The translations under genes were made by a program, and so were the position numbers. DNA of 64,000 nt from Campylobacter concisus (lineage in GTDB: Bacteria; Campylobacterota; Campylobacteria; Campylobacterales; Campylobacteraceae), in the NCBI RefSeq assembly GCF_015679985.1, contig NZ_CP049239.1, positions 62,001-126,000 on the forward strand. The letters are read 5' to 3'. Below are positions 44,799 through 55,013 of the stretch, piece after piece (within the stretch, counting starts at the first letter, position 1; each line of letters begins with the position of its first letter). The notes beneath the pieces were generated by a model. It saw only the letters and a program-made list of their open reading frames with translations, was not told where the DNA came from and did no database searches.

Positions 44799-45792
44799 TT
44801 GCTGTGGATTTCCATTGGGTTCGAGACCTGGCTTAAAAGATAATGGAGCTACCTGTTTTGCTTGTTTGAATATTTCAATCAAAAATAGTATAGATTTTAA
44901 GGAAAGGCAAAAATGGCTAACTGAATATATAGCTAAAAATAAAAACCCAAATAGTAAATATGATTGTATAATAGGGGTATCTGGTGGCAAAGATTCTCAT
45001 ATGATAGTCAAGAGATTAATTCAAAATCACGGTGTTACAAATCCTTTACTTATTACTTTACTAGATGAATTTACACAAACACAAGCTGGAATGAGTAATA
45101 TAAAAAACATTTCAGAGTATTTTGATTTAGATCATATATTGTTTAGATATAAACCAAAAACAGCGAAAAAAGAAATGTATGATTGTTTTGTTAATGAACT
45201 AAATCCGTTAAAGAAACATGATGAAAGAATGGTTGGATTTGATGGAATTGTCACAAATTTTGCTAAGTTATATAATATAAATTTAGTATTTTATGGAGAA
45301 AACAGTGAATTTGAGTATGGTAATAGCACAGAACTTAACATTTTTCATCCTATGAGTAATGATGATATAAAATATATATATTTGGGTGCAATATATCCTT
45401 ACTCGATTATGGATTCATTGAATGAAGCAAAGGAAGTTGGCTTTAAAGACCTAGATGACTTCGAGGAATGGGATCGACAGGGTACAATTGAAAACTATAC
45501 CCAATTAGATAGTGTTGGATATATTGCACATCAATGGTGTAAATTTGTAAAATTTGGGGCTCAAAGATGTGCAGATATAGCATCTAGATTGGCAAGGGAG
45601 GGTAAAATATCAAGAGAACAGGCAATTTTATATATTAACGAAAGGGACCATGTTTTAGATCCCAAGGCAAAGAGGGACTTATGCAAAACTATTGGAATTA
45701 GCGAAGAGTTTTTTAATAAAATTGTTGACAAACACGCTAATTTGGATGTAGTAGAAAAGGACATAAATGGTATTTACAAAAGAAAGCCATAA
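44785..45792 (+). CDS. ptmG: N-acetyl sugar amidotransferase (PseA/WbpG/PtmG type)
   Basis: 335 residues. An N-terminal zinc-binding pair (CSCCGFPLG...CFAC) precedes a PP-loop 'YDCIIGVSGGKDSHMIVKRL'; 'CADIASRLAREGKISREQAI' is a family motif. These enzymes turn an acetamido into an acetamidino group. P. aeruginosa WbpG needs HisH/HisF-like ammonia suppliers, but none lies here, as is usual in Campylobacter. PtmG in C. jejuni serves the acetamidino form of legionaminic acid, which is the likely product here. Confidence 0.8.
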   Translation: MKRCSCCGFPLGSRPGLKDNGATCFACLNISIKNSIDFKERQKWLTEYIAKNKNPNSKYDCIIGVSGGKDSHMIVKRLIQNHGVTNPLLITLLDEFTQTQAGMSNIKNISEYFDLDHILFRYKPKTAKKEMYDCFVNELNPLKKHDERMVGFDGIVTNFAKLYNINLVFYGENSEFEYGNSTELNIFHPMSNDDIKYIYLGAIYPYSIMDSLNEAKEVGFKDLDDFEEWDRQGTIENYTQLDSVGYIAHQWCKFVKFGAQRCADIASRLAREGKISREQAILYINERDHVLDPKAKRDLCKTIGISEEFFNKIVDKHANLDVVEKDINGIYKRKP

Positions 45793-45953
45793 AAATAATT
45801 TTGCAGAATAGATAATAGATGAGAGTAAGGTATAACAATTTTAATCAGTTTAGAAAAATAAGAGTGGATTTTCACATACAGTCTATATAAAATTGTATAA
45901 CAGAGTTATGGCAAGTGATTTAAAAGAGAGTTATTATAAGGGGATTATTTATT
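45793..45953 (+). promoter_or_regulatory. 161-base gap with a possible internal promoter
   Basis: This is the first real gap since manC. It holds TATATAAAAT near 45882-45891 as a possible -10 and AAGGGG 10 bases before the next start. No gene is visible in it. A second transcription start in the locus here is plausible. Confidence 0.3.
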
Positions 45954-46724
45954 TTGCTTAAAAATAAAGTTGTAGTTATAACTGGTGGAGCTGGACTTAT
46001 TGGTAAAGAATTTATAAAAGCTATTCTTGAAAACAATGGCATAGCTATTATCGCGGATATAAATGAAAAAATAGGACAAGAGGCAAAAGAGGCACTATCT
46101 AAAGAGCTAAATTCAAAAAATATAGACTTTGTAAAGCTTGACATCACGTCTAAAGACTCTTTGGATACTTGCATAAAATATTTGCATGATAAGTATAAAA
46201 GGATAGATGCACTAGTAAATAATGCATACCCTCGGAATAAGCACTATGGAAGGCACTTTTTTGATGTTGAGTATAGTGACTTTATAGAAAATTTGGGACT
46301 AAATTTGGGCGGTTATTTTGCCGCATCTCAGCAGTTTGCAAGATATTTTAAAGAGCAAGGATATGGAAATATCATAAATATATGCTCGATCTATGGCGTG
46401 GTTGCTCCAAAATTTGAAATATATAACAACACAACAATGACTATGCCGGTTGAATATGCTGCCATAAAATCAGGACTTATACACCTTACTAAATATATGG
46501 CAAAGTATTTTAAAGGGATGAATATAAAGGTAAATGCGCTAAGTCCTGGCGGTATATTTGATAACCAGCCAGAGCCGTTTTTGGAAAAATATAAAGATCA
46601 GTGTCTGAACAAGGGCATGTTAAACAATAGTGACTTAAAAGGCACCTTGGTGTATCTGCTGAGCGATATGAGTAGATATGTAAATGGTCAAAATATTGTA
46701 GTTGATGATGGGTTTAGTTTATGA
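45954..46724 (+). CDS. ptmA: Short-chain dehydrogenase/reductase (PtmA-like)
   Basis: 256 residues, classical SDR: 'VVVITGGAGLIGKEFIKAILE' (TGxxxGxG-like), 'VNNAYPR' (NNAG-like), 'NIINICSIYGVVAP' with the catalytic Ser, and 'YAAIKSGLIHLTKYMAKYF' with YxxxK, then 'NALSPGGIFDNQP'. Start is TTG at 45954. PtmA stands beside ptmB and ptmF in C. jejuni and is thought to act with PtmF. Overlaps the next gene by 4 bases. Confidence 0.7.
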   Translation: MLKNKVVVITGGAGLIGKEFIKAILENNGIAIIADINEKIGQEAKEALSKELNSKNIDFVKLDITSKDSLDTCIKYLHDKYKRIDALVNNAYPRNKHYGRHFFDVEYSDFIENLGLNLGGYFAASQQFARYFKEQGYGNIINICSIYGVVAPKFEIYNNTTMTMPVEYAAIKSGLIHLTKYMAKYFKGMNIKVNALSPGGIFDNQPEPFLEKYKDQCLNKGMLNNSDLKGTLVYLLSDMSRYVNGQNIVVDDGFSL

Positions 46725-48370
46725 AGATACTTAAATATGTTAAACATATATTAAGCTTATCTAAAAGGGGAACATTTTTAGATTATATTATTTATTATTT
46801 AAAGGCCATTCCGAAAGTTAAACGACTTAAAAAAATTGACTTCTCGAATATAACTATATATTTTAAGGAAAACTCTAACTCTGTAAAATCAGATAGAAAT
46901 GTCTTACTAGAATTTTTTTCTGATTATCCAGTAATGGTTCATAATATCTGCAATAGAAATTTACTTTTAGAAAATATAAAAAATACAAATAGTATTGCTT
47001 TACTCCAGCACAATTCTGATATTAAAATGAAATACTTAGCAAGAGTATATGGCATAAATAAATTTACATCTGTGTATACATATAAAAATATTTTATATAG
47101 ATATATGTCATTGATATTCCTAATTAAAAATTTTAAATTCTTTAAATATAAAAAAACATATGGCTGGAGCATAGTTTGTGAAGGGATTGAAATAGGTGAC
47201 CTAATTTATGATCAGTTTTTAAGATTTTCAAGTTTACCTACTTATAGAAAAATTGATTTAAGGTTCTTATTATATATATTTAATTCTATAATATTATTTT
47301 ATAGATACAAAGATATATTGGTAGAAAATAAAATTACTGATATTATTTTATCTCATGATGTGTATGCTGATTATGGGATATTTTTTAGAGTAGCTTGCTT
47401 AGTTAATCCAGATATAAAATTTTATAATGGTGATACAGTAAATCTTGGTTATTTGACTGTACAAAATGCCACAAAAGGTCATATTAAAAAGCCAAGGGTT
47501 CTTTATAAAAATGATACGGTAGCAATATTTTCTAAATTTTCTAAAGAAGCATTATTAAAAGAATATGAGAATATTATGCTACTTAGAACTAGCGGGAAAA
47601 ATCATAAAGATATTGATAATGCAAATGTATACTTGAGTACAGATATAAATAGCATTGAGGAATTAAAATCCAAATATGCAGTTCATCAAGAAGGTAAAAA
47701 CTTTTTTGTATATTCGCATGCTTTTGTTGATGCCGTTAGATATTTTGAAACTCTTTATTCGGATTATTACACTTGGTTATATGAGACTTTGATTTTATTG
47801 TCAAAAAAAACTTTAAAGCATAATTTTTACGTAAAAGCCCATCCTTCTGAACATTTTTATAAATGTGATGTGACCGTGAAAAGTGTTGTTGATGAAATAA
47901 ATTCTAAATATGGAGCTAAGTTTATTTACCTAGATAAAAAAATCAATAACAATACTGTATTTAAACAGGCAGACGCTTGTTTCACTTGTGCTGGATCGAT
48001 CGCTTTTGAAGCACCTTGCTTTGGTGTGCCAGTATTTACCACATCAAATTTTATGAAAGAAGTAAAAACCACTATAAATTCTATGAACATAGACGAATAC
48101 AAGAGAAATTTGGAAACTGTAGATAATCTACAAAGGCTTAGTGATGATGTAATAGAAAGAGCAAGATTATATTTTATTTTGTTTGATAAATATTTCCTGA
48201 TAGATCTGGAAAATCCAATTAATGATGTTTTTGGGGATTCATATAAGCAGTATGAGTTTATAAATAGTAGTATTTTAAATAGTCCTAAAGTAGCAGAACA
48301 AGTATTATTCAGAGCATTTAAGTATACTGTGGCAAATAATTTTTTGTATACCTATAGAAATGAAGTTTAA
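46721..48370 (+). CDS. Probable GT-B fold glycosyltransferase or capsule-type transferase, unassigned
   Basis: 549 residues, not firmly recognised. The C-terminal half has 'FVYSHAFVDAVRYFETLYSDYYTWL', 'NFYVKAHPSEHFYK' and 'ADACFTCAGSIAFEAPCFGVPVFTT', the pattern of the nucleotide-binding domain in capsule polysaccharide (KpsC/KpsS-like) and CDP-glycerol-type transferases. The N-terminal 250 residues are Lys/Ile/Tyr-rich without clear motif, and no true membrane segment is evident. Very AT-rich compared with the upstream leg genes. It may attach the CMP-nonulosonic acid or another sugar. Confidence 0.6.
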   Translation: MKILKYVKHILSLSKRGTFLDYIIYYLKAIPKVKRLKKIDFSNITIYFKENSNSVKSDRNVLLEFFSDYPVMVHNICNRNLLLENIKNTNSIALLQHNSDIKMKYLARVYGINKFTSVYTYKNILYRYMSLIFLIKNFKFFKYKKTYGWSIVCEGIEIGDLIYDQFLRFSSLPTYRKIDLRFLLYIFNSIILFYRYKDILVENKITDIILSHDVYADYGIFFRVACLVNPDIKFYNGDTVNLGYLTVQNATKGHIKKPRVLYKNDTVAIFSKFSKEALLKEYENIMLLRTSGKNHKDIDNANVYLSTDINSIEELKSKYAVHQEGKNFFVYSHAFVDAVRYFETLYSDYYTWLYETLILLSKKTLKHNFYVKAHPSEHFYKCDVTVKSVVDEINSKYGAKFIYLDKKINNNTVFKQADACFTCAGSIAFEAPCFGVPVFTTSNFMKEVKTTINSMNIDEYKRNLETVDNLQRLSDDVIERARLYFILFDKYFLIDLENPINDVFGDSYKQYEFINSSILNSPKVAEQVLFRAFKYTVANNFLYTYRNEV

Positions 48371-48388
48371 ATAAGCAAAAAGGAGAAG

Positions 48389-49018
48389 ATGGTGGTTAGA
48401 AAGATAATAGGGAAGCTTATTCCTACACGAGTTAAAAAGCAATTGAATAATTTCAAAATATTGGCTTATGGTTATTCTCAATATGGTACTATAAAAAAAT
48501 GGGATTGTGTCGATGCTTGTGGCAATAAAATACCTTGGTATACGTATCCTGCTATAGAATTCTTAAATACTTTTGATTTTTCTGAAAAATCTGTTTTTGA
48601 ATTTGGAAGTGGTAATTCATCAACGTATTGGGCTAAAAAGGCTAAGGATGTTATTTCTGTTGAACATGATAAAGAATGGTTTGAAAAAGTAAATTCTAGT
48701 CTCAGCAATAATCAAACTTTGCTACTCAGAGAAGATAGTGAGGATTATGAAAAATCTATATTGGATTTTAATAAAAAATTTGATGTAGTTATAATAGATG
48801 GTATCAGAAGACTTCAATGCTCAAATTTAATTAAAAATTGTTTAAATTATCAATCAGATGGGGGAGGTATTGTGATATTAGATAACTCTGATTGGTTTAG
48901 AGAGACATCAAAATATTTAAGAGAAAAACTAGACCTTATAGAGATAGATTTTCATGGCTTTGGTCCAATAAATGATTATACTTGGACGACTTCTGTATTT
49001 ATAACAAGAAATTTTTAG
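48389..49018 (+). CDS. Class I SAM-dependent methyltransferase-like protein
   Basis: 209 residues. The SAM-binding motif 'SVFEFGSGNSSTYWAKKAKDVISVEHDKEWFEKV' and the motif-II-like 'KFDVVIIDGIRR' are followed by 'GGGIVILDNSDW'. It lacks the metal-binding triad of O-methyltransferases of the CCoAOMT kind as far as seen. Likely methylates a sugar hydroxyl in the glycan. It starts 18 bases after the preceding gene; GGAGAAG precedes the ATG. Confidence 0.65.
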   Translation: MVVRKIIGKLIPTRVKKQLNNFKILAYGYSQYGTIKKWDCVDACGNKIPWYTYPAIEFLNTFDFSEKSVFEFGSGNSSTYWAKKAKDVISVEHDKEWFEKVNSSLSNNQTLLLREDSEDYEKSILDFNKKFDVVIIDGIRRLQCSNLIKNCLNYQSDGGGIVILDNSDWFRETSKYLREKLDLIEIDFHGFGPINDYTWTTSVFITRNF

Positions 49019-49082
49019 ATTCAAACCAATTGATAACATACAGCCTATTTTTTCTGTATCAGCTATCAAATATGGTGGAGAA

Positions 49083-49795
49083 TAAATATTGCTACAACAA
49101 ATACTTAAAAAATTTTACCTAAAACATTAAAAGAAAAATTATTGAGTTTGGAAATAATAATTTAGATGGATATGCAACAAAATCATATTTCCAAGAGAGT
49201 GAAGATATAATTTTGGAAAGATTATTCGTAGAACAAAATTTGGTTTTATGTAGATGTGGGTACTCATCATCCCAAGCGTTCTTCAAATATATTATTTTTA
49301 TAAAAAGGATGGAGGGGTATTAATATAGTATAATTGCTTTTGATAAATTTCGTCCAAGAGATATGAATATAGAAAGGCCAATATCTGATAAAAAACAAAT
49401 TTTAACCTATTACGCCTTTAATGAACCTGCTTTAAATACTTTTTCAAAGGAGTTAGCAGTAGAGTATGAGAAAGAAAAATATTTTATAAAATTTACAAAA
49501 GATATTGGAACTACAACACTTGAGGATATTCTTAAAAGAAATTTACAAAAACCAGGATATAGATTTTTTATCGGTAGACGTTGAAAGACTGGATCTTATG
49601 GTTTTAAGATCAAATAACTTTGAAAAATACAAACCAAAAATAGTTTTGATAGAAATTCTAGGAAATAGTTTTAGTGAAATCGAGAATAATAAAATAGCTG
49701 ATCATTTAGATCAACAAGACCATTCTATCTTTGCAAAGGCTGTTAACACTGTATTTTTGATAAATAGTAGTTTTAAAAAAGATAGATTTTTGTAA
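49083..49795 (+). pseudogene. Decayed FkbM-type methyltransferase gene
   Basis: The gap between 49018 and asnB carries a single FkbM-domain gene broken by several frameshifts. In order and in changing frames one reads 'KKFLPKTLKEKLLSFGNN', 'SYFQESEDIILERLF', 'FYVDVGTHHPKRSSNI' (the SAM motif), 'FDKFRPRDMNIERPISDKK' (ORF from 49363), then after a frame change near 49550 'DIDFLSVDVERLDLMVLRS' and on to the stop codon at 49795. The functional family shows 'SQEGED', 'VDVGAHHP', 'SIDVEGLD' in this order. Family role: O-methylation of sugars. Confidence 0.85.
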
Positions 49796-49857
49796 TCTTA
49801 TGATTTAATATCTGTATTGGTTTATAAAATAATTATGTGAGGGATCTGTAAAAATAT

Positions 49858-51717
49858 ATGTGTGGAATATTAGGAACGATACCATCTTCAAATGAAACTG
49901 AATTTAAAAGTGCCTTAAATAGATTAGAGCATAGAGGTCCCGATGGTTTTGGGATAGAAACAATTGAAAATAGCATTACATTGGGACATAGGAGACTTGC
50001 TATTGTGGATTTGTCAAACGGTGCTCATCAGCCAATGTATGATAAAACAAAAAGATATTGTGTAATTTTTAATGGTGAGATATATAATTTTTTGGAAATT
50101 AAAAAAGAGCTAGAAACAAAAGGACATACATTTTGTTCATCATCGGATACAGAAGTTTTGCTTTATTCTTATATAGAGTGGGGTGAAGAGTGTGTCTTAA
50201 AATTTAATGGAATGTGGGCTTTTGCTATATGGGATAATCAAAAAAAAGAGCTTTTTTTATCCAGAGATAGATTTGGTAAAAAACCACTTTTTTATGCCTC
50301 AACTGATGGTAAATTTATATTTGCCTCAGAAATGAAGGCCATCTATCCATTTTTAAAAGAAATAAGACCATCACAAGATTTTCACTGGATGAAAGATAAT
50401 ATTTTTTCATATGAAGCAACTGAAAAATGTTTGATAGATGGAATTAAAAGATTTCCATTTGGACATAATGGAATTTATAAAAATGGGAATTTAAAAATAA
50501 AAAGATACTGGAATACGCTTGATAATATTGTGGAGCCGCCAAAAACATATGATGCTCAAGTAGAGCGATTTAGGGAATTATTTTTAGACGCTTGTAAGAT
50601 TAGGATGAGAGCAGATGTACCTATAGGAACAGCCCTTAGTGGAGGGCTTGATAGCAGTGCAACTATTTCAGCCATGGCTCATCTATCAAAATCTCATATT
50701 GATTATGGCAAGAATGACTGGCAACATGCTTTTGTTGCATCTTTTCCAGGTACTCCACTTGATGAATCGCATTTTGCAAAAATGGTTGTTGATCATATAG
50801 GAATTGAAGCTACTTATATAAACATTGAGCCTCTTAAGTATTGGGATAATCTAGAAAAATATTTTTATATGTTTGAGGATTTATATATAACTAGCCCGAT
50901 ACCAATGATGGCTACATATGGAGCTGTAAAAAAACATGAAACGACAGTGACATTAGATGGGCATGGGGCAGATGAGCTTTTTAGTGGCTATGGGCATTTA
51001 GTTGAAGCCTTATGGAATAGTAAATTTTCGATAAAAAATAGTATTGACATACTTAATACCTATCAAGAGACATTGGGTAATGGGGCACAGTTTGATAGGA
51101 ATAGTAATTTTAATATATATGTTAAATTTATGATAAAGAAAATAGCAAAAATAATTTTTGGAAAAGAAATTAGGTCAAAAGATGCCAACCATAAAAATTT
51201 TAAAAAACTTGATAGCTTTTCTCAGCAACTATATATAATTTTTCATGAAACAATATTGCCAACCTTGCTTAGGAATTATGATAGGTATTCTATGACAAAT
51301 AGCGTAGAGATAAGGATGCCTTTTATGGATCATAGGATCGTCTCTTTTGTAACCTCTTTGCCGTATTCTAGTAAATTTGGAAATGGCTATACAAAAAAGC
51401 TCATAAGAGATGCCATGGATCCTTATATGCCAAAAGAGATAACATGGAGAAAGTCTAAGATTGGATTTAACTCTCCAATAGTTGATTGGATGCAGGGTGA
51501 TTTAAAGGAATGGTTTTTGGATACGGTTCACGAAAAAGGCTTTATGGAATCTAGCTTGATAGACAATCCATCTGATCTTCAAAGTCAAATTTTGAGTATC
51601 GTAAATAAAAATACAAATAGCTATGTGTTGGCTGAAAATTCTTGGAAGAATTTAACGCCATATATTTGGGAAAAAGCAATTAAAAAATTTGGAGCCGGCA
51701 ATAATGCAACAAAGTGA
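49858..51717 (+). CDS. asnB: Asparagine synthase-type glutamine amidotransferase
   Basis: 619 residues. The class II glutaminase domain begins with Cys2 ('MCGILGTIP'), with '[10 protein letters not shown]', '[12 protein letters not shown]', '[17 protein letters not shown]' and '[15 protein letters not shown]'. The synthetase domain has the PP-loop '[15 protein letters not shown]', then '[15 protein letters not shown]' and '[23 protein letters not shown]'. In polysaccharide loci such enzymes amidate a uronic acid or similar acid; plain asparagine synthesis is the alternative. Ends 14 bases into the next gene. Confidence 0.88.
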   Translation: MCGILGTIPSSNETEFKSALNRLEHRGPDGFGIETIENSITLGHRRLAIVDLSNGAHQPMYDKTKRYCVIFNGEIYNFLEIKKELETKGHTFCSSSDTEVLLYSYIEWGEECVLKFNGMWAFAIWDNQKKELFLSRDRFGKKPLFYASTDGKFIFASEMKAIYPFLKEIRPSQDFHWMKDNIFSYEATEKCLIDGIKRFPFGHNGIYKNGNLKIKRYWNTLDNIVEPPKTYDAQVERFRELFLDACKIRMRADVPIGTALSGGLDSSATISAMAHLSKSHIDYGKNDWQHAFVASFPGTPLDESHFAKMVVDHIGIEATYINIEPLKYWDNLEKYFYMFEDLYITSPIPMMATYGAVKKHETTVTLDGHGADELFSGYGHLVEALWNSKFSIKNSIDILNTYQETLGNGAQFDRNSNFNIYVKFMIKKIAKIIFGKEIRSKDANHKNFKKLDSFSQQLYIIFHETILPTLLRNYDRYSMTNSVEIRMPFMDHRIVSFVTSLPYSSKFGNGYTKKLIRDAMDPYMPKEITWRKSKIGFNSPIVDWMQGDLKEWFLDTVHEKGFMESSLIDNPSDLQSQILSIVNKNTNSYVLAENSWKNLTPYIWEKAIKKFGAGNNATK

Positions 51718-53323
51718 TATAAAATCGTATAATTTAGCACCAATAGTGCTATTTGTCTATAATAGATTAGATCATACAAAGCAGACCATAGAGGCTTTGC
51801 AAAAAAATGAAATTTCAAACAAGAGTGATCTTTTTATATATTCTGATGCGGCTAAAAACGAAGGGTCAAAACAAAAAGTAGCAGAGGTAAGAGAATATAT
51901 AAAAAGTATAAATGGATTTAAAAATATTACAATCATTGAAAGAGAAAAAAACTATGGTCTTGCAAATAGTATCATAGACGGTGTTGCAAAAATTGTAAAT
52001 GAATATGGCAAAATAATTGTTCTCGAAGATGACTTAATAACAAGTCCAAATTTTTTAAAATTTATGAACGAGGCGTTAGAAATTTATAAAGATGAGAGCA
52101 AAGTATATAGTGTTACGGGATATTCTTTTACTGATAATATATCGGATATCGAAAGTAGCTATTTTTTGAAACTTACTAGCTCTTGGAGCTGGGGTACTTG
52201 GGCGGATAGATGGCAACAATTTAAACGAGATAAAAAGGATTTGGAGCAAATTATCAGTAGCTCTATACAAGAAAAAAGTCTTTTTAACTTCGATGATTCT
52301 TATGATTGTATTAGCATGTCTAAGATGCAGATAGATGGTAAAATAGATTCGTGGGCGATTTATTGGTATCTATATGTATTTAAACAAAAAGGACTTACAT
52401 TATATCCTGCTAAGAAGTTGGTGAAAAATATTGGGTTTGATGGAAGTGGAACTCATTGCTCTTTCTTAGAACATGAGTACGAACTAGTAAATTTTTATCC
52501 TAGTTTTACAAAAGATATTATTGAAAAGACAATAAATAGAAATATAGTGTCTAGTATATTAAGAGAAAAAAATAAAATAAGCATAAAAAGAAAAATAATA
52601 AATAAACTAAAAAAACAACTATCTCAAAAACAAAAACAGATTTTATTAATACTATTTTCGAAGGCACAATTGCTCTTTCATAAAAAAGATATAGGCAAAA
52701 ATACATATATTGATAAAACGGTTAATGTATTTGGATGGGAGAGTGTTAGTATCGGTTCAAATACCCTCATAGGAGAGTGGTCGTGGCTAAATGTAAATGG
52801 ACGAATTAAGAATTTTAAACATATTAAAATAGGCGATTATTGTTATTTAGGACGGAGAAATCTTTTAAGCTCAAGTAAGGAGCTTATTATTAGTGATTAT
52901 GTAATGACTAGTAATGACTGTAAATTTCTTGGAAGTAATCATATATACAAGGATCCAATGGAGCCATATATAGCAACCGGAACAACAAATGACGATACAT
53001 TAAAAATAGGGGCGAATGTTTGGATCGGTGCTGGCGTGATAGTCCTTGGAGCAGTTAGTGTAGGACATGGCTCTATCATAGGTGCCGGAAGTATTGTTAC
53101 AAAAGATATTCCGCCATTTAGTATTGCCGTTGGTAATCCTTGTAGAGTAATAAAAAGATTCGATTTTAAAACAAACCAATGGAGAAGAGTAGAAAATTTT
53201 GATATAAATTTAGAGAAACTTATGCCAAGCGAAGAAGAATATTTGAAAATAATACGAAAGAATAAGCCAAATATTAATATGCCTATAATGGCGGCTACTT
53301 CTAGATATGGGGATTTGATTTGA
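51704..53323 (+). CDS. Glycosyltransferase fused to hexapeptide acyltransferase
   Basis: 539 residues from ATG 51704 (GGAG 9 bases before; the frame extends 5 codons to a TTG). Residues ~1-290 form a GT-A glycosyltransferase resembling GnT-I-type enzymes: '[21 protein letters not shown]', '[22 protein letters not shown]' with the EDD metal site, and '[14 protein letters not shown]'. After a Lys-rich linker, residues ~330-500 are a left-handed beta-helix acyltransferase: '[46 protein letters not shown]'. One protein may add a sugar and O-acetylate the chain. Confidence 0.8.
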   Translation: MQQSDIKSYNLAPIVLFVYNRLDHTKQTIEALQKNEISNKSDLFIYSDAAKNEGSKQKVAEVREYIKSINGFKNITIIEREKNYGLANSIIDGVAKIVNEYGKIIVLEDDLITSPNFLKFMNEALEIYKDESKVYSVTGYSFTDNISDIESSYFLKLTSSWSWGTWADRWQQFKRDKKDLEQIISSSIQEKSLFNFDDSYDCISMSKMQIDGKIDSWAIYWYLYVFKQKGLTLYPAKKLVKNIGFDGSGTHCSFLEHEYELVNFYPSFTKDIIEKTINRNIVSSILREKNKISIKRKIINKLKKQLSQKQKQILLILFSKAQLLFHKKDIGKNTYIDKTVNVFGWESVSIGSNTLIGEWSWLNVNGRIKNFKHIKIGDYCYLGRRNLLSSSKELIISDYVMTSNDCKFLGSNHIYKDPMEPYIATGTTNDDTLKIGANVWIGAGVIVLGAVSVGHGSIIGAGSIVTKDIPPFSIAVGNPCRVIKRFDFKTNQWRRVENFDINLEKLMPSEEEYLKIIRKNKPNINMPIMAATSRYGDLI

Positions 53324-54099
53324 ATTGTAAAATATGTAATGGCCCTACTAAGAAATTTGATAGAGGTTTTATCTTAAATAAATATCATATTGACTACTTT
53401 CAATGTGAGAAGTGTGGTTTTGTGCAAACAGAGAGCCCATACTGGCTTAAAGAGTCTTATAGTGATGCTATTAGTGTATCTGACACTGGAGTTATGTCGA
53501 GAAATATTATTTTTTCCAAACTAGCTACTATTATGATGTCTTTGTGTGTAAATACAAAACGTGATTTTTTGGATTATGGTGGAGGATATGGCATTTTTAC
53601 AAGGATGATGCGCGATAATGGCTTTAATTTTTATTGGTATGATAAGTATGCTACAAATTTAGTTGCCAGAGGATTTGAAGGCAGCATATCTGAGAAAAAG
53701 TATGAAGCTATAACTTCTTTTGAAAATTTTGAGCATTTTGAAAATCCGATAGAAGAAATAGAAAAAATATTTAGCTTAACAGATTTTGTACTCTTCTCAA
53801 CAGAACTAATAACGGTACCTGCACCATCCACTAATAACTGGTGGTATTATTGTCTTGAACATGGACAACATATATCTATATTTTCGAATAAAACATTAGA
53901 GTATATAGCTAAAAAGTATGGTTATAATCTTATAAGCAATGGAAGAAATTTACATATATTTTCTAAAAAAAAGTTAAATAACAGGATATTTTTCCTGGAG
54001 AAAATCATTAGAAAGTTAAAGCTTGAAAATTTTTTTAAGAAAAAGCCAAAAACAGATAGCGATATGAATATGATGATTGAAAAGATGAAAATGGTATGA
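53320..54099 (+). CDS. SAM-dependent methyltransferase with N-terminal zinc-ribbon
   Basis: 259 residues. Cys3, Cys6, Cys29 and Cys32 form a zinc-binding knuckle, then comes SAM motif I '[21 protein letters not shown]' and '[18 protein letters not shown]'; '[22 protein letters not shown]' near residue 190 is typical of Methyltransf_23-type proteins in sugar clusters. The fold is that of sugar C- or O-methyltransferases. The start is TTG at 53320, overlapping the previous stop codon. Confidence 0.8.
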   Translation: MNCKICNGPTKKFDRGFILNKYHIDYFQCEKCGFVQTESPYWLKESYSDAISVSDTGVMSRNIIFSKLATIMMSLCVNTKRDFLDYGGGYGIFTRMMRDNGFNFYWYDKYATNLVARGFEGSISEKKYEAITSFENFEHFENPIEEIEKIFSLTDFVLFSTELITVPAPSTNNWWYYCLEHGQHISIFSNKTLEYIAKKYGYNLISNGRNLHIFSKKKLNNRIFFLEKIIRKLKLENFFKKKPKTDSDMNMMIEKMKMV

Positions 54100-55013
54100 A
54101 AAAAATATTAATTACTGGAGCCAAGGGTTTTTTAGGTTCAAGCATAGCACATCATTTTAAAGCTCTAGGGTATCAAACATATGGTATAGGGCACGGCGGA
54201 CTGTCTATAGAAGAATCAAAAGAGATCGGGCTTGACTATTGGAAAAAGGATGATGTGTCGATAAAGTCAATTTTGGAATTCGAACAAGTTTTTGATGTTA
54301 TAGTGCATTGTGGCGGTAGTGGCTCTGTTGGTTTTTCTGTTAAATGTCCATACGAAGATTTTAAAAAAACAGTAAATGGTACACTTGAAGTTTTAGAATA
54401 TATGAGGGTATATAACAATAATTCCCATCTTATCTACCCATCAAGTCCAGCGGTACAAGGCGAATGTGAGGATAAGCCGATCGTAGAAGAGTATTTTGGA
54501 AGACCAGTTTCTCCTTATGGGTATCATAAAAAAATAGCTGAGGACCTGTGTCAGAGTTATAGCGAAAAATTTGATTTAAATATTTCCATAGTAAGACTCT
54601 TTTCAGTATACGGAAATGGTCTTAAGAAGCAGTTACTTTGGGATGCTTGCCAAAAAATATTAGATAGTAGTAACGAAGCTGTCTTTTGGGGTACGGGGAA
54701 AGAGACAAGGGATTTTATACACATAAGCGATGTTTTGCGTTTAGTTGATATGTTGTTAAAAAAAGATGAGAAATTTTATATCATAAACGGCGGAACTGGT
54801 GTAAAGCATACCATAAAAGATGTAGTAGAAATGATAAGGAATCTAGTAAATCCAAATATCAATATAAAATTTAATAATCAAGTAAATGTAGGAAATCCAA
54901 TATACTACTGGGCGGATACACACAAATTAGAGAAAAATGGCTTTAAGGCGGATAAAAATTTAAAACAAGAGATAATAAACTATGTAGAGTGGATAAAGGG
55001 ACTAGATGATTAA
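54096..55013 (+). CDS. NAD-dependent sugar epimerase/dehydratase
   Basis: 305 residues, extended SDR: 'ILITGAKGFLGSSIAHHFKALGY' (NAD site), 'IYPSSPAVQGE' near residue 110 and 'SPYGYHKKIAEDL' with the catalytic YxxxK. 'WGTGKETRDFIHISDVLRLVDML' and 'NGGTGVKHTIKDVVEMI' are normal for the nucleotide-sugar epimerases. Exact substrate open. ATGA overlap with the methyltransferase gene before it; the two could together shape one rare sugar. Confidence 0.85.
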   Translation: MKKILITGAKGFLGSSIAHHFKALGYQTYGIGHGGLSIEESKEIGLDYWKKDDVSIKSILEFEQVFDVIVHCGGSGSVGFSVKCPYEDFKKTVNGTLEVLEYMRVYNNNSHLIYPSSPAVQGECEDKPIVEEYFGRPVSPYGYHKKIAEDLCQSYSEKFDLNISIVRLFSVYGNGLKKQLLWDACQKILDSSNEAVFWGTGKETRDFIHISDVLRLVDMLLKKDEKFYIINGGTGVKHTIKDVVEMIRNLVNPNINIKFNNQVNVGNPIYYWADTHKLEKNGFKADKNLKQEIINYVEWIKGLDD

